A stretch of 20,507 bases of DNA. Source: a virus. The DNA lies in IMG/VR virus record IMGVR_UViG_3300035204_000841, positions 1 to 20,507 of that record. One strand, given 5' to 3'. Below the pieces are notes generated by a model. The model made no database searches and was not told the origin of the DNA. It was given only the letters and a program-made list of their open reading frames with translations. Both the position numbers and the translations under genes were made by a program. This document shows positions 13,772 through 20,047 of this stretch, piece after piece (within the stretch, counting starts at the first letter, position 1; each line of letters starts with the position of its first letter).

Positions 13772-15991
13772 TTACTCCTCGATTCCGATTATCTTTTTAT
13801 TACGTTTAGACAGTTCAGTTTGAGTATCATCTTCAATATCTGATACCGCCTCTTTGAGTTTAGCAAGCTCATCACCTGCTCTTGACTTATAGAGTTGGGA
13901 AGCCATTTCAGCTTTCGCCTCTGCTTTTGCCAATTTTACTTCAAATTCTTTAAGTTCAACACGTTTCCTATCATGGAGAGATTCTCTTTGTGCTGTCTGT
14001 AAATCCCCTTTAAGTTTTTTAACTTCTTCTTGAAGTCCTTGAATTTCGCCTTGCATTTGGGATTCTCTGCCTGCACGTGCTAATACTCCTTCCATATCTG
14101 CTACATCTGTTTGCTTTAATAGTTCAACTTGGTCAATAACACCCATAGAGAATAATTCTTTATAATATTCAAACCTTGCCCATCTATTGTTAGGTAAGGT
14201 TGAGCCAGAAACTACCACTACATCATACGCCCCTACAGTTACATCATTGAGTTTCCCTAGAAACTCTCCTGTCAGTTCGTGATATATTGGTTGATTTATT
14301 GTTTCTTCTGCTATGGTATTGTTAGGTTGAAGGAGTCTAATAACCTTTTGGTCTGTGTATCCATATTGAATCATATTGACGATAACCTTCGCCATCTGGT
14401 TTAGGCTAGCCTCAATATCATCTTTTTTGGACCTTATACGCCTTTGGCCAAATTCATCAAGTGCGACTGTGCCTTTATATGTCTGGGGTGCTGAACCTTG
14501 GTCGCCTTGCATTAAAGCGTATATTCCCAAAATTTGCTCGATGTCAGCTTTAGCATCAGCTTCATTTTTATAGAGTTCGTTAGGTAGTGGTACAGGACCT
14601 GCAACTATAGGTTGCCCTAATTCTGGGTCATACTCTATTACAGCAGTACCTGCCCTACCCCACTCATTTTCCAGCTGTTGTTTGTTCATCGAACCACGAG
14701 GGATTAGTAACTTCGTGTTAGTAGATGTTGACGCATGAGCAATTATCAGACTCCGTAACTTGTTGATATATTGCTGTAATCCTTTTACCAATCTAACATC
14801 ACTATTTGGATAAGGATTTCTATTATGTCCATTCATAAATGGGACAATAGGATAATTATCTACAGGCATAACAGCATCAAACAATAACTGATTTCCTACG
14901 CATAAGGTTTGACTGATATGATTTCTAGTAATATTGTGAACTTCAATTTCACCATCTTCAATCATTTCAGCTTTAGTAAGAGGGATTAACTCTACTGTAG
15001 AACCAGGAATAGAACCTTGATGTTCATCACCTTTCATAGGAACAGCTTGCCCTGTCATAGGGTCTTGCATCATATGGAACTTACCATCAAACTGTTCATG
15101 CATCTGCTTTGCTTGAGCTACAGCACCTTCTTCAGTAATAAAACTCTGACCTTGTGCTGTTATGCTTAAAAATGCTTCTTCCATTACATACTCTTGGAAT
15201 TGCTCTTCATTTAGTATTCTTTCATCATTTGCATGTTTATCGAATACTCGTATGTATGGAATCTTAATCTTTGTATATTTTTCTAATATCTCTAATTCTC
15301 TATCTTCATCTGCTGAACGTACACCATTTCTACTTACAGGTAGTATCTTGTTGTCTGTATTACTCTCTCTACTAGTAGGAGTAGATGACAAGTAATTAGT
15401 TTCAGTAGCTTGAAGTATTATCTCTTCAAATTGAGGGTATAAATCTAGAAGCTGAGACTCCATGACCTTTTTACCTACAATTATATTAGAAGCATCTCTA
15501 CACCATGGGTCTTGAGATGCTGGGTCTATATAAACATCTAAAGGGTTTATAGACTTTAAAAATATCTCACCCTTTCCAAAATCTGCATTAGGGTCGAAAT
15601 ACGCATACATCGCCCCCATGCCCATAATATAATAGTCGTCAATGACTTGCTTAAGTACGGAGTTGCCATTAGAGTTGTCCCAAATCCAAGACATAAGGTC
15701 TGAGAATATCCGACCTGTCTTTACATCACTATCTTCACGTGCTGTGGATTGGAATCTAGGGGAATTAGAAGTAAGTAGAGCCTTTGCCTGCTCTACTGCT
15801 GAATGTAGTACATTGACGACTATTGGGTCTTGTGCACGGGCTTTGAGCTTTGCTTTCTGCTCTCTAGACCATTGGTCCCCGTTGCGAAATTCTTTATCTT
15901 CTACAGCTTGTGTAGCCCATCCAGCCCTAGCTGATGAGTACTCCTGTATTAATTCTTGTGTTAATTTTACTTGTTCTGGTATCTCTGGCAT
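13772..15991 (-). CDS. Portal protein, P22-like
   Basis: This 739-residue protein has the N-terminal pattern of P22-type portals: FRNGDQWSREQKAKLKA (about 35-51), then 'PIVVNVLHSAVEQ' and 'SNSPRFQSTA', followed by 'DDYYIMGMGAMYAYFDP' and 'INPLDVYIDPAS'. It also has 'PFMNGHNRNPYPNSDVRLV' and the helix-rich crown and stem region. The last 100 residues ('MQGEIQGLQEEVKKLKGDLQ' onward) form a long coiled coil, an extended C-terminal barrel like that of P22. Portals form a dodecameric ring through which DNA is packaged by TerL, encoded next upstream. The ATG at 15991 lacks an obvious SD sequence. An 82-base intergenic gap with nested inverted repeats precedes it. Confidence 0.92.
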   Translation of the reverse strand: MPEIPEQVKLTQELIQEYSSARAGWATQAVEDKEFRNGDQWSREQKAKLKARAQDPIVVNVLHSAVEQAKALLTSNSPRFQSTAREDSDVKTGRIFSDLMSWIWDNSNGNSVLKQVIDDYYIMGMGAMYAYFDPNADFGKGEIFLKSINPLDVYIDPASQDPWCRDASNIIVGKKVMESQLLDLYPQFEEIILQATETNYLSSTPTSRESNTDNKILPVSRNGVRSADEDRELEILEKYTKIKIPYIRVFDKHANDERILNEEQFQEYVMEEAFLSITAQGQSFITEEGAVAQAKQMHEQFDGKFHMMQDPMTGQAVPMKGDEHQGSIPGSTVELIPLTKAEMIEDGEIEVHNITRNHISQTLCVGNQLLFDAVMPVDNYPIVPFMNGHNRNPYPNSDVRLVKGLQQYINKLRSLIIAHASTSTNTKLLIPRGSMNKQQLENEWGRAGTAVIEYDPELGQPIVAGPVPLPNELYKNEADAKADIEQILGIYALMQGDQGSAPQTYKGTVALDEFGQRRIRSKKDDIEASLNQMAKVIVNMIQYGYTDQKVIRLLQPNNTIAEETINQPIYHELTGEFLGKLNDVTVGAYDVVVVSGSTLPNNRWARFEYYKELFSMGVIDQVELLKQTDVADMEGVLARAGRESQMQGEIQGLQEEVKKLKGDLQTAQRESLHDRKRVELKEFEVKLAKAEAKAEMASQLYKSRAGDELAKLKEAVSDIEDDTQTELSKRNKKIIGIEE

Positions 15992-16021
15992 ATAAAGTTC
16001 TACTTTAACTAATCCCTATAA

Positions 16022-16046
16022 CTTAACATAAGTTAAGACACTTATG
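16022..16046 (-). promoter_or_regulatory. Nested inverted repeats and promoter-like element before portal
   Basis: Two overlapping inverted repeats compete for the same bases: CTTAAC/GTTAAG (16022-16027 with 16032-16037) and CATAAGT/ACTTATG (16027-16033 with 16040-16046). On the minus strand this gap also reads TAACTTATGT (16035 down to 16026), which matches the first ten bases of the rightward element TACCTTATGTATGA at nine of ten positions. It lies about 35 bases before the portal start, so it may be a leftward relative of that promoter. The match may also be chance in AT-rich DNA. Confidence 0.35.
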
Positions 16047-16084
16047 CAAGTAAAGTTCCAATATTTTTATATTTATTTTTAAAT

Positions 16085-17581
16085 TTAAGCAGTCATCCAG
16101 TCTAATCCGTCTCTTAACAGAGGATTTCTGACTGGTTTCTCATCATTTTCTTCGCTATTATGACTAGGAGGGTATATCTTTTTAGTCGCATAATACAGAC
16201 CATCGAGCAAATCATCATGTTTTCCTCTTGGATACATCAACAGCTCATCATGTAAAGCCTGCATATTCTTATCCATAAAAAACTTGCCTTTTGCAAACCA
16301 TGGTTGCATAGTTTCAAGTCGAGACGACTTAGAGTTTCTTGGTGATTCTTTTATTTCTAATCCAGGAACAAATAGGTTTTCTTCTTCACATCTTTGACGA
16401 AGATACTCTCTTAACATCTCTTGATAACCAACAGATTCTATTCGTGTCTTCTCAGGTTTATACTTTTTAACTTGAGTCAAGATTGCTTCTGCTACTTTCA
16501 TAGGGGTAGCACGATTACGATAGTAAGGAAGTACAAATCTATTGTCTTCGTTATCCACAGCTACGGATACAACTACGGAGAAGTCGGCTGTTTGCCTTGT
16601 GGAAGAAGCTGGGTCTACCCCCATGAAAATATTAACAGGTCTTTTTTCATCGACCTTCACACCTTTTAATTCTTTTAAATGCATAACGGGGCCTGCATCT
16701 TCAAATAACAGGGCACCTTTATAATAGTTTATATATTCTTCTTTAAATAGTTGGTCTTCATCACCAACTACTTCACACATATATTCCCTATAAAAGACAG
16801 AAACTCTATTGATACTTTCAAGTTCTGCTTTCTTTTTTATAAGTTTTTTAAGAGGTTGCCATTCTTCCCACAATGCAACCTTTTTCTCAAGGTCTGGTTT
16901 GAATAGCATATTCTTCCAGCCTTCCATTTCTTTTAGTGTTTCCACTATACACCTTTGATGGATAGGAGTTCCTATAATTGCAATACGCCCTTTAATAGGG
17001 TCTAGTGAAGGTATTGCAGATTGTAATAACCATCTAAGGTTTGACTCCATAGCCTCTGAAGTCTTTGTATTATTCTCATCTTCTGGGTCATCTACGATTA
17101 TAAGGGTAGGTCTTTGATTCCCATGCTTAATACCACGTAACTGCTGGCCAGTACCTTTGCATATAATCATACTACCATCTTTTAACTCTATCTCAGATTT
17201 TGCCCAAGATTTTGCAGAGTTAACACCCCAGTACCCGAATAATGACCTAAATTGCTCTGAATAATCAAATACATCTTTAATAGTACCTAATAGCTTAATT
17301 GCATGGTCTTGAGTTCTAGATACAAGCACAATCAACTTAGGTCCTTTATCGAACATTAAGTGATGTAATGGAAACACGCCACCTACTATAGAAGACTTAG
17401 CATGTCCTCTAGGTGCTATAATGTTTAATTGCTTTTGTTTTTCGTTTAAAAGCTCTTCTGCTATCTGATAATGAAAATCAGGGGAAGCAGCAGAAAACAT
17501 ATTCGGCATTACTACCTTGCCGAACAATATCATGTTAGTAGATAACTTCTTTATTACTTCGGAGTGTTGTTTTTTATCCAT
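16085..17581 (-). CDS. terL: Terminase large subunit
   Basis: This 498-residue protein has the packaging ATPase motifs: Walker A-like APRGHAKSS (about 56-64), Walker B LIIVDDPEDEN (160-170) and coupling motif IIGTP (202-206). The C-terminal RNase H-like nuclease carries its acidic residues at MGVDPASS (D323), RIESVG (E382) and HDDLLDGL (D456/D457, D460). It cuts concatemeric DNA and pumps it through the portal. The length is normal. An in-frame TGA lies two codons before the ATG at 17581, so this is the earliest start; it has no strong SD and overlaps the 53-residue gene by 28 bases, implying coupled translation. A TerS-like gene lies two genes upstream. Confidence 0.96.
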   Translation of the reverse strand: MDKKQHSEVIKKLSTNMILFGKVVMPNMFSAASPDFHYQIAEELLNEKQKQLNIIAPRGHAKSSIVGGVFPLHHLMFDKGPKLIVLVSRTQDHAIKLLGTIKDVFDYSEQFRSLFGYWGVNSAKSWAKSEIELKDGSMIICKGTGQQLRGIKHGNQRPTLIIVDDPEDENNTKTSEAMESNLRWLLQSAIPSLDPIKGRIAIIGTPIHQRCIVETLKEMEGWKNMLFKPDLEKKVALWEEWQPLKKLIKKKAELESINRVSVFYREYMCEVVGDEDQLFKEEYINYYKGALLFEDAGPVMHLKELKGVKVDEKRPVNIFMGVDPASSTRQTADFSVVVSVAVDNEDNRFVLPYYRNRATPMKVAEAILTQVKKYKPEKTRIESVGYQEMLREYLRQRCEEENLFVPGLEIKESPRNSKSSRLETMQPWFAKGKFFMDKNMQALHDELLMYPRGKHDDLLDGLYYATKKIYPPSHNSEENDEKPVRNPLLRDGLDWMTA

Positions 17582-17715
17582 TCTTCAACAATAACTGACA
17601 TTGGTGTAAATTTGTTCTTACGCTTATCTTCTTTAAAAATTTCTTTATATTTTTTTTCATAGTCGTTAGACCATGGGATACGGGGCTTGTCGCCTTTTCC
17701 ATTAGAAGCATGCAT
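17554..17715 (-). CDS. Overlapping small protein between DUF3310 gene and TerL, 53 aa
   Basis: A frame from ATG at 17715 to TAA at 17554-17556 encodes 53 residues beginning MHASNGKGDKPRIPWSNDYE and ending EEWIKNNTPK. It overlaps the DUF3310 gene by 14 bases and TerL by 28 bases, so it fills a gap that would otherwise be 120 bases. The 'GKGDKPR' start and a following 'YEKKYKEIF' helix resemble a small recurrent phage protein type with 'KGD..R......Y...Y..IF', usually of unknown function. It is very basic, with Lys making up much of the middle. The tight overlaps support a real, co-translated gene. Alternative frames in the same stretch look non-coding. Confidence 0.7.
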   Translation of the reverse strand: MHASNGKGDKPRIPWSNDYEKKYKEIFKEDKRKNKFTPMSVIVEEWIKNNTPK

Positions 17716-17929
17716 TAGGTATCTCATCATCCTCTAAACGCTTAATAAGGTCATCTATGTACCATTTAGCTTTCTCAAGGTCTTCTATAGTTTTCCCTTT
17801 ATATGGACATCTTACTATATATTTTATAATATTACCTCTAAACCAGTCCATTTTCCATGAAGATATAAAGTCTGTAACTTCTATACCTTGCGTATAATGT
17901 TCAGGGTGATTAACCATATCTTTAGACAT
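17702..17929 (-). CDS. DUF3310 family protein
   Basis: This 75-residue protein contains the full DUF3310 pattern: VNHPEHYTQGIEVTDFI (6-22), WFRGNIIKYIVRC (29-41) and DLEKAKWYIDDLI (50-62). The family is common in phages and is part of or related to T7 Gp1.7-type nucleotide kinases, but most members have no assigned function, so I do not claim an activity. AGAGGA lies just before the ATG. It overlaps the TerS-like gene by eight bases and the 53-residue gene by 14. Such genes usually sit with nucleotide or replication genes, so its position inside the terminase cluster is unusual. Confidence 0.9.
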   Translation of the reverse strand: MSKDMVNHPEHYTQGIEVTDFISSWKMDWFRGNIIKYIVRCPYKGKTIEDLEKAKWYIDDLIKRLEDDEIPNACF

Positions 17930-18665
17930 TGTCTTCCTCTATCTTTTGTTCTAATTTTACTCTTTTATCTTCACCTTCTATAGCATCCATTATATCTCCA
18001 GTATAATCTAGCTCTACAGTATTTGTAGTAATTTTCTTACTAGGCATCATATCTAGCATATCAGTTAGCTTTTCAACTGCTCTAAGGTAATTACCTACAT
18101 CATTCTTGGCTTCAGCCATATTAAGTGCATTATTATAAAGGTCTAGTATCTTACCTTCAGTAATACCTTTATCTGCTAATAATTCCTCTAATTTCTTATC
18201 TACCATACTTTTTATCTTCTCCTGTTTAAAAAGTCTTTTTACTGTCTTATCAGGCCTTTGTTCATCTGGCCTGTAAATATTCCCTAACGTACCCCAGTCT
18301 ATGCCTTTATTACTTAGCATCATTTGTACATAGGCTGCTACAGTACGTTGAGTCCTCTGTTTCCTAGCTTCAGTCTCTACCCAATGACGTGGCTTAACAG
18401 AGTAATATATATTCGCAGAATAGTTGGGTTCAAACATAAACTTATCTGTGGGTGTAACCCAACCACATCCATGTGACATCTTTACAAATGTGCGAGTCTT
18501 GTAATCTTTACGTTCAAGACATTCACCTATATATCCATCATCTGAGATACACCAGTCTCCAGGGTATCCTTCTTTCCAGTAAACATACTCATGAGGTGTA
18601 TCATCTTTAGTATATACCTCAAATGAGCGGTTTACACCACCTATATTACGTTTGATTTCTATCAT
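17922..18665 (-). CDS. Terminase small subunit-like protein
   Basis: This 247-residue protein is the first gene of the leftward block. The N-terminal 90 residues form an unusual Trp/Tyr/Cys-rich region (EYVYWKEGYPGDWCISDDGY), and the 'CISDDGYIGECL' and 'CGWV' segments might chelate metal or form a compact fold. The C-terminal part is helical: 'VAAYVQMMLSNKGIDWGTLG', then 'IYRPDEQRPDKTVKRLFKQE', 'VDKKLEELLADKGITEGKIL' and 'NYLRAVEKLTDMLDM', which resembles the DNA-binding and oligomerisation helices of phage small terminases. Upstream position relative to TerL supports this, although two small genes lie between. GGAG is four bases from the ATG. The N-terminal domain could be an independent addition. 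Confidence 0.65.
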   Translation of the reverse strand: MIEIKRNIGGVNRSFEVYTKDDTPHEYVYWKEGYPGDWCISDDGYIGECLERKDYKTRTFVKMSHGCGWVTPTDKFMFEPNYSANIYYSVKPRHWVETEARKQRTQRTVAAYVQMMLSNKGIDWGTLGNIYRPDEQRPDKTVKRLFKQEKIKSMVDKKLEELLADKGITEGKILDLYNNALNMAEAKNDVGNYLRAVEKLTDMLDMMPSKKITTNTVELDYTGDIMDAIEGEDKRVKLEQKIEEDNV

Positions 18666-18690
18666 TCTTCTCCGTTACACGTGAACTACA

Positions 18691-18702
18691 TATCACGTGA
18701 TA
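18691..18702. promoter_or_regulatory. 12-base perfect palindrome TATCACGTGATA
   Basis: The sequence is identical to its own reverse complement over 12 bases and centred on CACGTG. A second CACGTG lies at 18678-18683, nine bases from the TerS-like start site's ribosome-binding region. The pair is placed between the upstream inverted repeat and the first late gene, a likely spot for an operator. What binds it is unknown. Confidence 0.5.
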
Positions 18703-18754
18703 AGTAATATACGTATGCAGTATTTTCTCGTGACATACAACACACGTATAACCA

Positions 18755-18794
18755 CTCCTTATGAATTATACCTTAAGTAATAATTCATGAGGAG
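18755..18794. promoter_or_regulatory. 40-base inverted repeat with embedded TATAAT
   Basis: The arms pair over 15 bases (one G-T pair), then two mismatches, then a CTTAAG centre. On the minus strand bases 18770-18765 read TATAAT, a perfect -10 hexamer pointing at the TerS-like gene, but no good -35 is seen. On the plus strand TACCTTAAGTAATA (18769-18782) matches the rightward element TACCTTATGTATGA at 11 of 14 positions. There is no U-tract, so it is more likely an operator over a promoter than a terminator. Confidence 0.45.
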
Positions 18795-18796
18795 GC

Positions 18797-18811
18797 GTGA
18801 ATACTATTCAC
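18797..18811. promoter_or_regulatory. 15-base perfect palindrome GTGAATACTATTCAC
   Basis: Two seven-base arms are symmetrical around a single central base. It overlaps the stop codon of the 78-residue gene and lies two bases from the 40-base inverted repeat. A repressor or other dimeric protein could bind it. It is too short and lacks a U-tract for a terminator. Confidence 0.4.
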
Positions 18812-19044
18812 CTCTCCTCTTCTTCCTCTATTCTATTAAGGCGTTGTTCTAACATACGTGTAATGATTTCACGTTCAGCAGTTAACGCTTGATGTATGTC
18901 CTCTACTGACATGTCACCCATATCACGTACTACAAACGTGCCTGTTTGCATATCAAAGACATCATACGTGTCATCTATATCACGTGTAACGCAGTCACTC
19001 TTGTGTTTCTTATCGTCTTTCATACGGATGAAGTTACGGTACAT
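18808..19044 (-). CDS. Small acidic hypothetical protein, 78 aa
   Basis: Not recognised. The frame runs from ATG at 19044 to TGA at 18808, with a second possible start at 19023 giving 71 residues; neither has a clear SD. The N-terminus is basic (RNFIRMKDDKKHKSD) and the rest is acidic, ending RIEEEEER. The C-terminal half (SVEDIHQALTAEREIITRML) is probably a single long helix. It is the only leftward gene in the regulatory right end, separated from the late block by 142 bases of palindromes. Its coding DNA carries several CACGT/ACGTG words, one of them inside the shared repeat TCACGTGTAACGCAG that recurs at 19128. A small regulator is possible but unproved. Confidence 0.6.
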   Translation of the reverse strand: MYRNFIRMKDDKKHKSDCVTRDIDDTYDVFDMQTGTFVVRDMGDMSVEDIHQALTAEREIITRMLEQRLNRIEEEEER

Positions 19045-19143
19045 TGATTGATAAAGTCAATAGTTTACGAATTTTTTTCTAAAAAATTTTATATCTTTCA
19101 TGTATTGTAGTCTACACGTTATACATGTCACGTGTAACGCAGA

Positions 19144-19177
19144 CGTCAGCTGACGAAAGTTAGACGAAACGACGAAA
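19144..19177. repeat. Palindrome CGTCAGCTGACG followed by three GACGAAA iterons
   Basis: The 12-base perfect palindrome (19144-19155) runs directly into three direct copies of GACGAAA at 19152-19158, 19163-19169 and 19171-19177, spaced 11 and 8 bases apart. The first copy overlaps the palindrome. Short phased repeats like this can be binding sites for an initiator or regulator. Confidence 0.5.
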
Positions 19178-19199
19178 ACTTTACGTAGAATGGGAGTGA

Positions 19200-19317
19200 G
19201 GGATATACATTAGATGTACCCCCCTACGTTTCAGGGTACACTCTTCCAGAACGGTTGAGTTCAAGTTGGTTCGTTCTGTTGAGTGTACTGGAGGTACACA
19301 TCTAATACATCTATCCC
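19200..19317. repeat. Long imperfect hairpin, 118 bases
   Basis: Nested complementary blocks occur in the correct order: GGGATA/TATCCC (19200-19205 with 19312-19317), ATTAGATG/CATCTAAT (19209-19216 with 19299-19306), TACC/GGTA (19217-19220 with 19293-19296), GTACACTC/GAGTGTAC (19236-19243 with 19281-19288) and CAGAACG/CGTTCTG (19247-19253 with 19272-19278), around an 18-base loop. About 33 base pairs are seen by eye, interrupted by bulges. It lies 44 bases before the first rightward promoter-like element. It could be an RNA, an origin structure or a binding platform. Confidence 0.65.
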
Positions 19318-19354
19318 CAACGCACACGCACACACAAGTAATGTAATCCACACG

Positions 19355-19375
19355 TTTTTTATACCTTATGTATGA
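19355..19375 (+). promoter_or_regulatory. Rightward promoter-like element 1 (TACCTTATGTATGA)
   Basis: A T-tract (19355-19360) leads into TACCTTATGTATGA at 19362-19375. The same 14 bases occur, identical, at 19793, 20027 and 20377, each before a small rightward gene. Here the next start codon is 47 bases downstream. No paired -35/-10 is needed to explain it, so a phage-type single-subunit polymerase promoter is a reasonable reading. Confidence 0.7.
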
Positions 19376-19422
19376 TGACATGGTGTTATCAAATTAACGT
19401 TAATTAAATGGAGTTAGATAAA

Positions 19423-19563
19423 ATGAAAATAGAAATCACATTGAAGCCAAGAAAACAACGAACTGTAACAATGGATGGTTCTACTGTTAAGAAGCCATTT
19501 ATATTGGTTAAAGGTATCCTTGAGGGTGCATACAATGGTGCTAAAGGTGCGGTTAAGAAGTAA
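19423..19563 (+). CDS. Small basic protein, 46 aa
   Basis: The frame from ATG at 19423 to TAA at 19561-19563 is preceded by GGAG nine bases upstream; an in-frame ATG at 19408 would place that GGAG inside the gene and is less likely. The peptide begins MKIEITLKPRKQRTVTMDGS and ends GAKGAVKK. It is strongly basic with little acidic content, has an N-terminal strand-like section and a short C-terminal amphipathic helix (LVKGILEGAYNGAKGAVK). No family is recognised. Its own promoter-like element and terminator make it a single-gene transcript. A nucleic-acid-binding or host-takeover role is a guess from charge and context. Confidence 0.75.
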   Translation: MKIEITLKPRKQRTVTMDGSTVKKPFILVKGILEGAYNGAKGAVKK

Positions 19564-19568
19564 ACATA

Positions 19569-19594
19569 AGAGGGGAGTTATCTCCTCTCTTTTT
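19569..19594 (+). terminator. Intrinsic terminator after 46-aa gene
   Basis: AGAGGGGAG (19569-19577) pairs with CTCCTCTCT (19582-19590) over nine positions with one G-U pair and a TTAT loop, followed by TTTT. It starts five bases after the stop codon. Confidence 0.85.
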
Positions 19595-19616
19595 AAACCC
19601 AGGCAAAAAGCATTGT

Positions 19617-19656
19617 ATTACACGTGTACTGTACTCTGACACATGTCACGTGTAAT
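19617..19656. promoter_or_regulatory. Inverted repeat ATTACACGTG / CACGTGTAAT
   Basis: Ten-base arms at 19617-19626 and 19647-19656 are perfect reverse complements, each containing CACGTG, with a 20-base spacer. The right side carries ACATGTCACGTGTAA (19641-19655), identical to 19123-19137 in the divergent gap. The span equals about four helical turns, a plausible site for a dimer of dimers. Confidence 0.55.
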
Positions 19657-19675
19657 GTTTGCTGTCAAACCCTAT

Positions 19676-19765
19676 ATCCCAACAGGACATGCCTCCCCTG
19701 TGTGTTTGTCTTACGAAATCATACAACTTAACGACAAAACACACACAACCCCATGTCCTGGGGAT
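19676..19765. repeat. Long imperfect hairpin, 90 bases
   Basis: ATCCC/GGGAT (19676-19680 with 19761-19765), CAGGACATG/CATGTCCTG (19683-19691 with 19752-19760) and TGTGTGTTTGTC with GACAAAACACACA (19699-19710 with 19733-19745, one bulged A) are nested around a 22-base loop. About 26 pairs are visible. It lies 27 bases before the second promoter-like element, echoing the hairpin before the first. Confidence 0.65.
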
Positions 19766-19787
19766 AACCTGATGTAATAGCGTATTC

Positions 19788-19806
19788 TTTTATACCTTAT
19801 GTATGA
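19788..19806 (+). promoter_or_regulatory. Rightward promoter-like element 2
   Basis: TTTTA followed by TACCTTATGTATGA (19793-19806). The start codon of the membrane protein gene is 20 bases downstream, with AAAAAGGAG between. Confidence 0.7.
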
Positions 19807-19826
19807 ACAACTAAAAAGGAGATAAA

Positions 19827-20003
19827 ATGCTACCGTATCAATCAGAAGATTTACGTTCTTTCAAAGAACTCTATCAAGAGTTAAGACAAGAGCGTGATGA
19901 ATTAAAGCAATTTAAGGAAAACATCACATGGTCTGTGTATGTATTTCTTGCTTGTGCTGGTTTCGCTATGATTTATAACATAGCGTCTAGTATATTATTC
20001 TAA
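19827..20003 (+). CDS. Small single-span membrane protein, 58 aa
   Basis: The frame from ATG at 19827 to TAA at 20001-20003 has AAAAAGGAG five bases before the start. The N-terminal 32 residues are charged and helical (SEDLRSFKELYQELRQERDE), and a hydrophobic stretch of about 22 residues follows (TWSVYVFLACAGFAMIYNIA, near 34-53), ending SSILF. It would sit in the inner membrane by one span with a short coiled coil on one side. No family is recognised. The last base of the stop is the first base of the terminator stem, an extremely compact arrangement. Superinfection exclusion or early membrane takeover are typical roles for such genes, but this is only a possibility. Confidence 0.8.
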   Translation: MLPYQSEDLRSFKELYQELRQERDELKQFKENITWSVYVFLACAGFAMIYNIASSILF

Positions 20004-20027
20004 GAGAGCCTCGTGCTCTCTTTTTTT
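20003..20027 (+). terminator. Intrinsic terminator after 58-aa gene
   Basis: AGAGAGC (20003-20009) and GCTCTCT (20015-20021) pair perfectly around a five-base loop, followed by a T-tract to 20027. The tract runs directly into the next promoter-like element. Confidence 0.9.
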
Positions 20028-20040
20028 ACCTTATGTATGA
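20021..20040 (+). promoter_or_regulatory. Rightward promoter-like element 3, fused to terminator
   Basis: The T-tract of the upstream terminator continues into TACCTTATGTATGA (20027-20040). Any -35 box would lie inside the terminator stem, which argues against an ordinary sigma-70 promoter. The next gene starts 157 bases downstream, beyond a structured leader. Confidence 0.7.
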
Positions 20041-20047
20041 ACAATAT

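Larger units (their letters stand above)
19045..19361. other. Divergent intergenic region with repeats, candidate origin or control hub
   Basis: No convincing gene lies here. In order from the left: an AT-only hairpin (AATTTTTT/AAAAAATT, 19070-19088); a CACGTG-containing inverted repeat TACACGT/ACGTGTA (19113-19119 with 19130-19136); a 12-base palindrome CGTCAGCTGACG (19144-19155); three GACGAAA copies (19152, 19163, 19171); and a 118-base hairpin (19200-19317). A possible leftward -10 (TATAAA near 19093-19088) faces the 78-residue gene. The mix of AT-rich tract, short iterons and hairpins between divergent transcripts is what a replication origin or switch region can look like; this is inference. 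Confidence 0.45.

Noticed and set aside
18755-18794. Intrinsic terminator for the 78-residue gene
   Set aside because: The dyad is AT-rich and has no U-tract on the leftward side; an operator or promoter reading fits better.
19181-19381. Leftward 66-codon ORF with a Cys/Val repeat
   Set aside because: It is a shadow of the long hairpin and the adjacent CACACA run, and its peptide looks like low-complexity noise.
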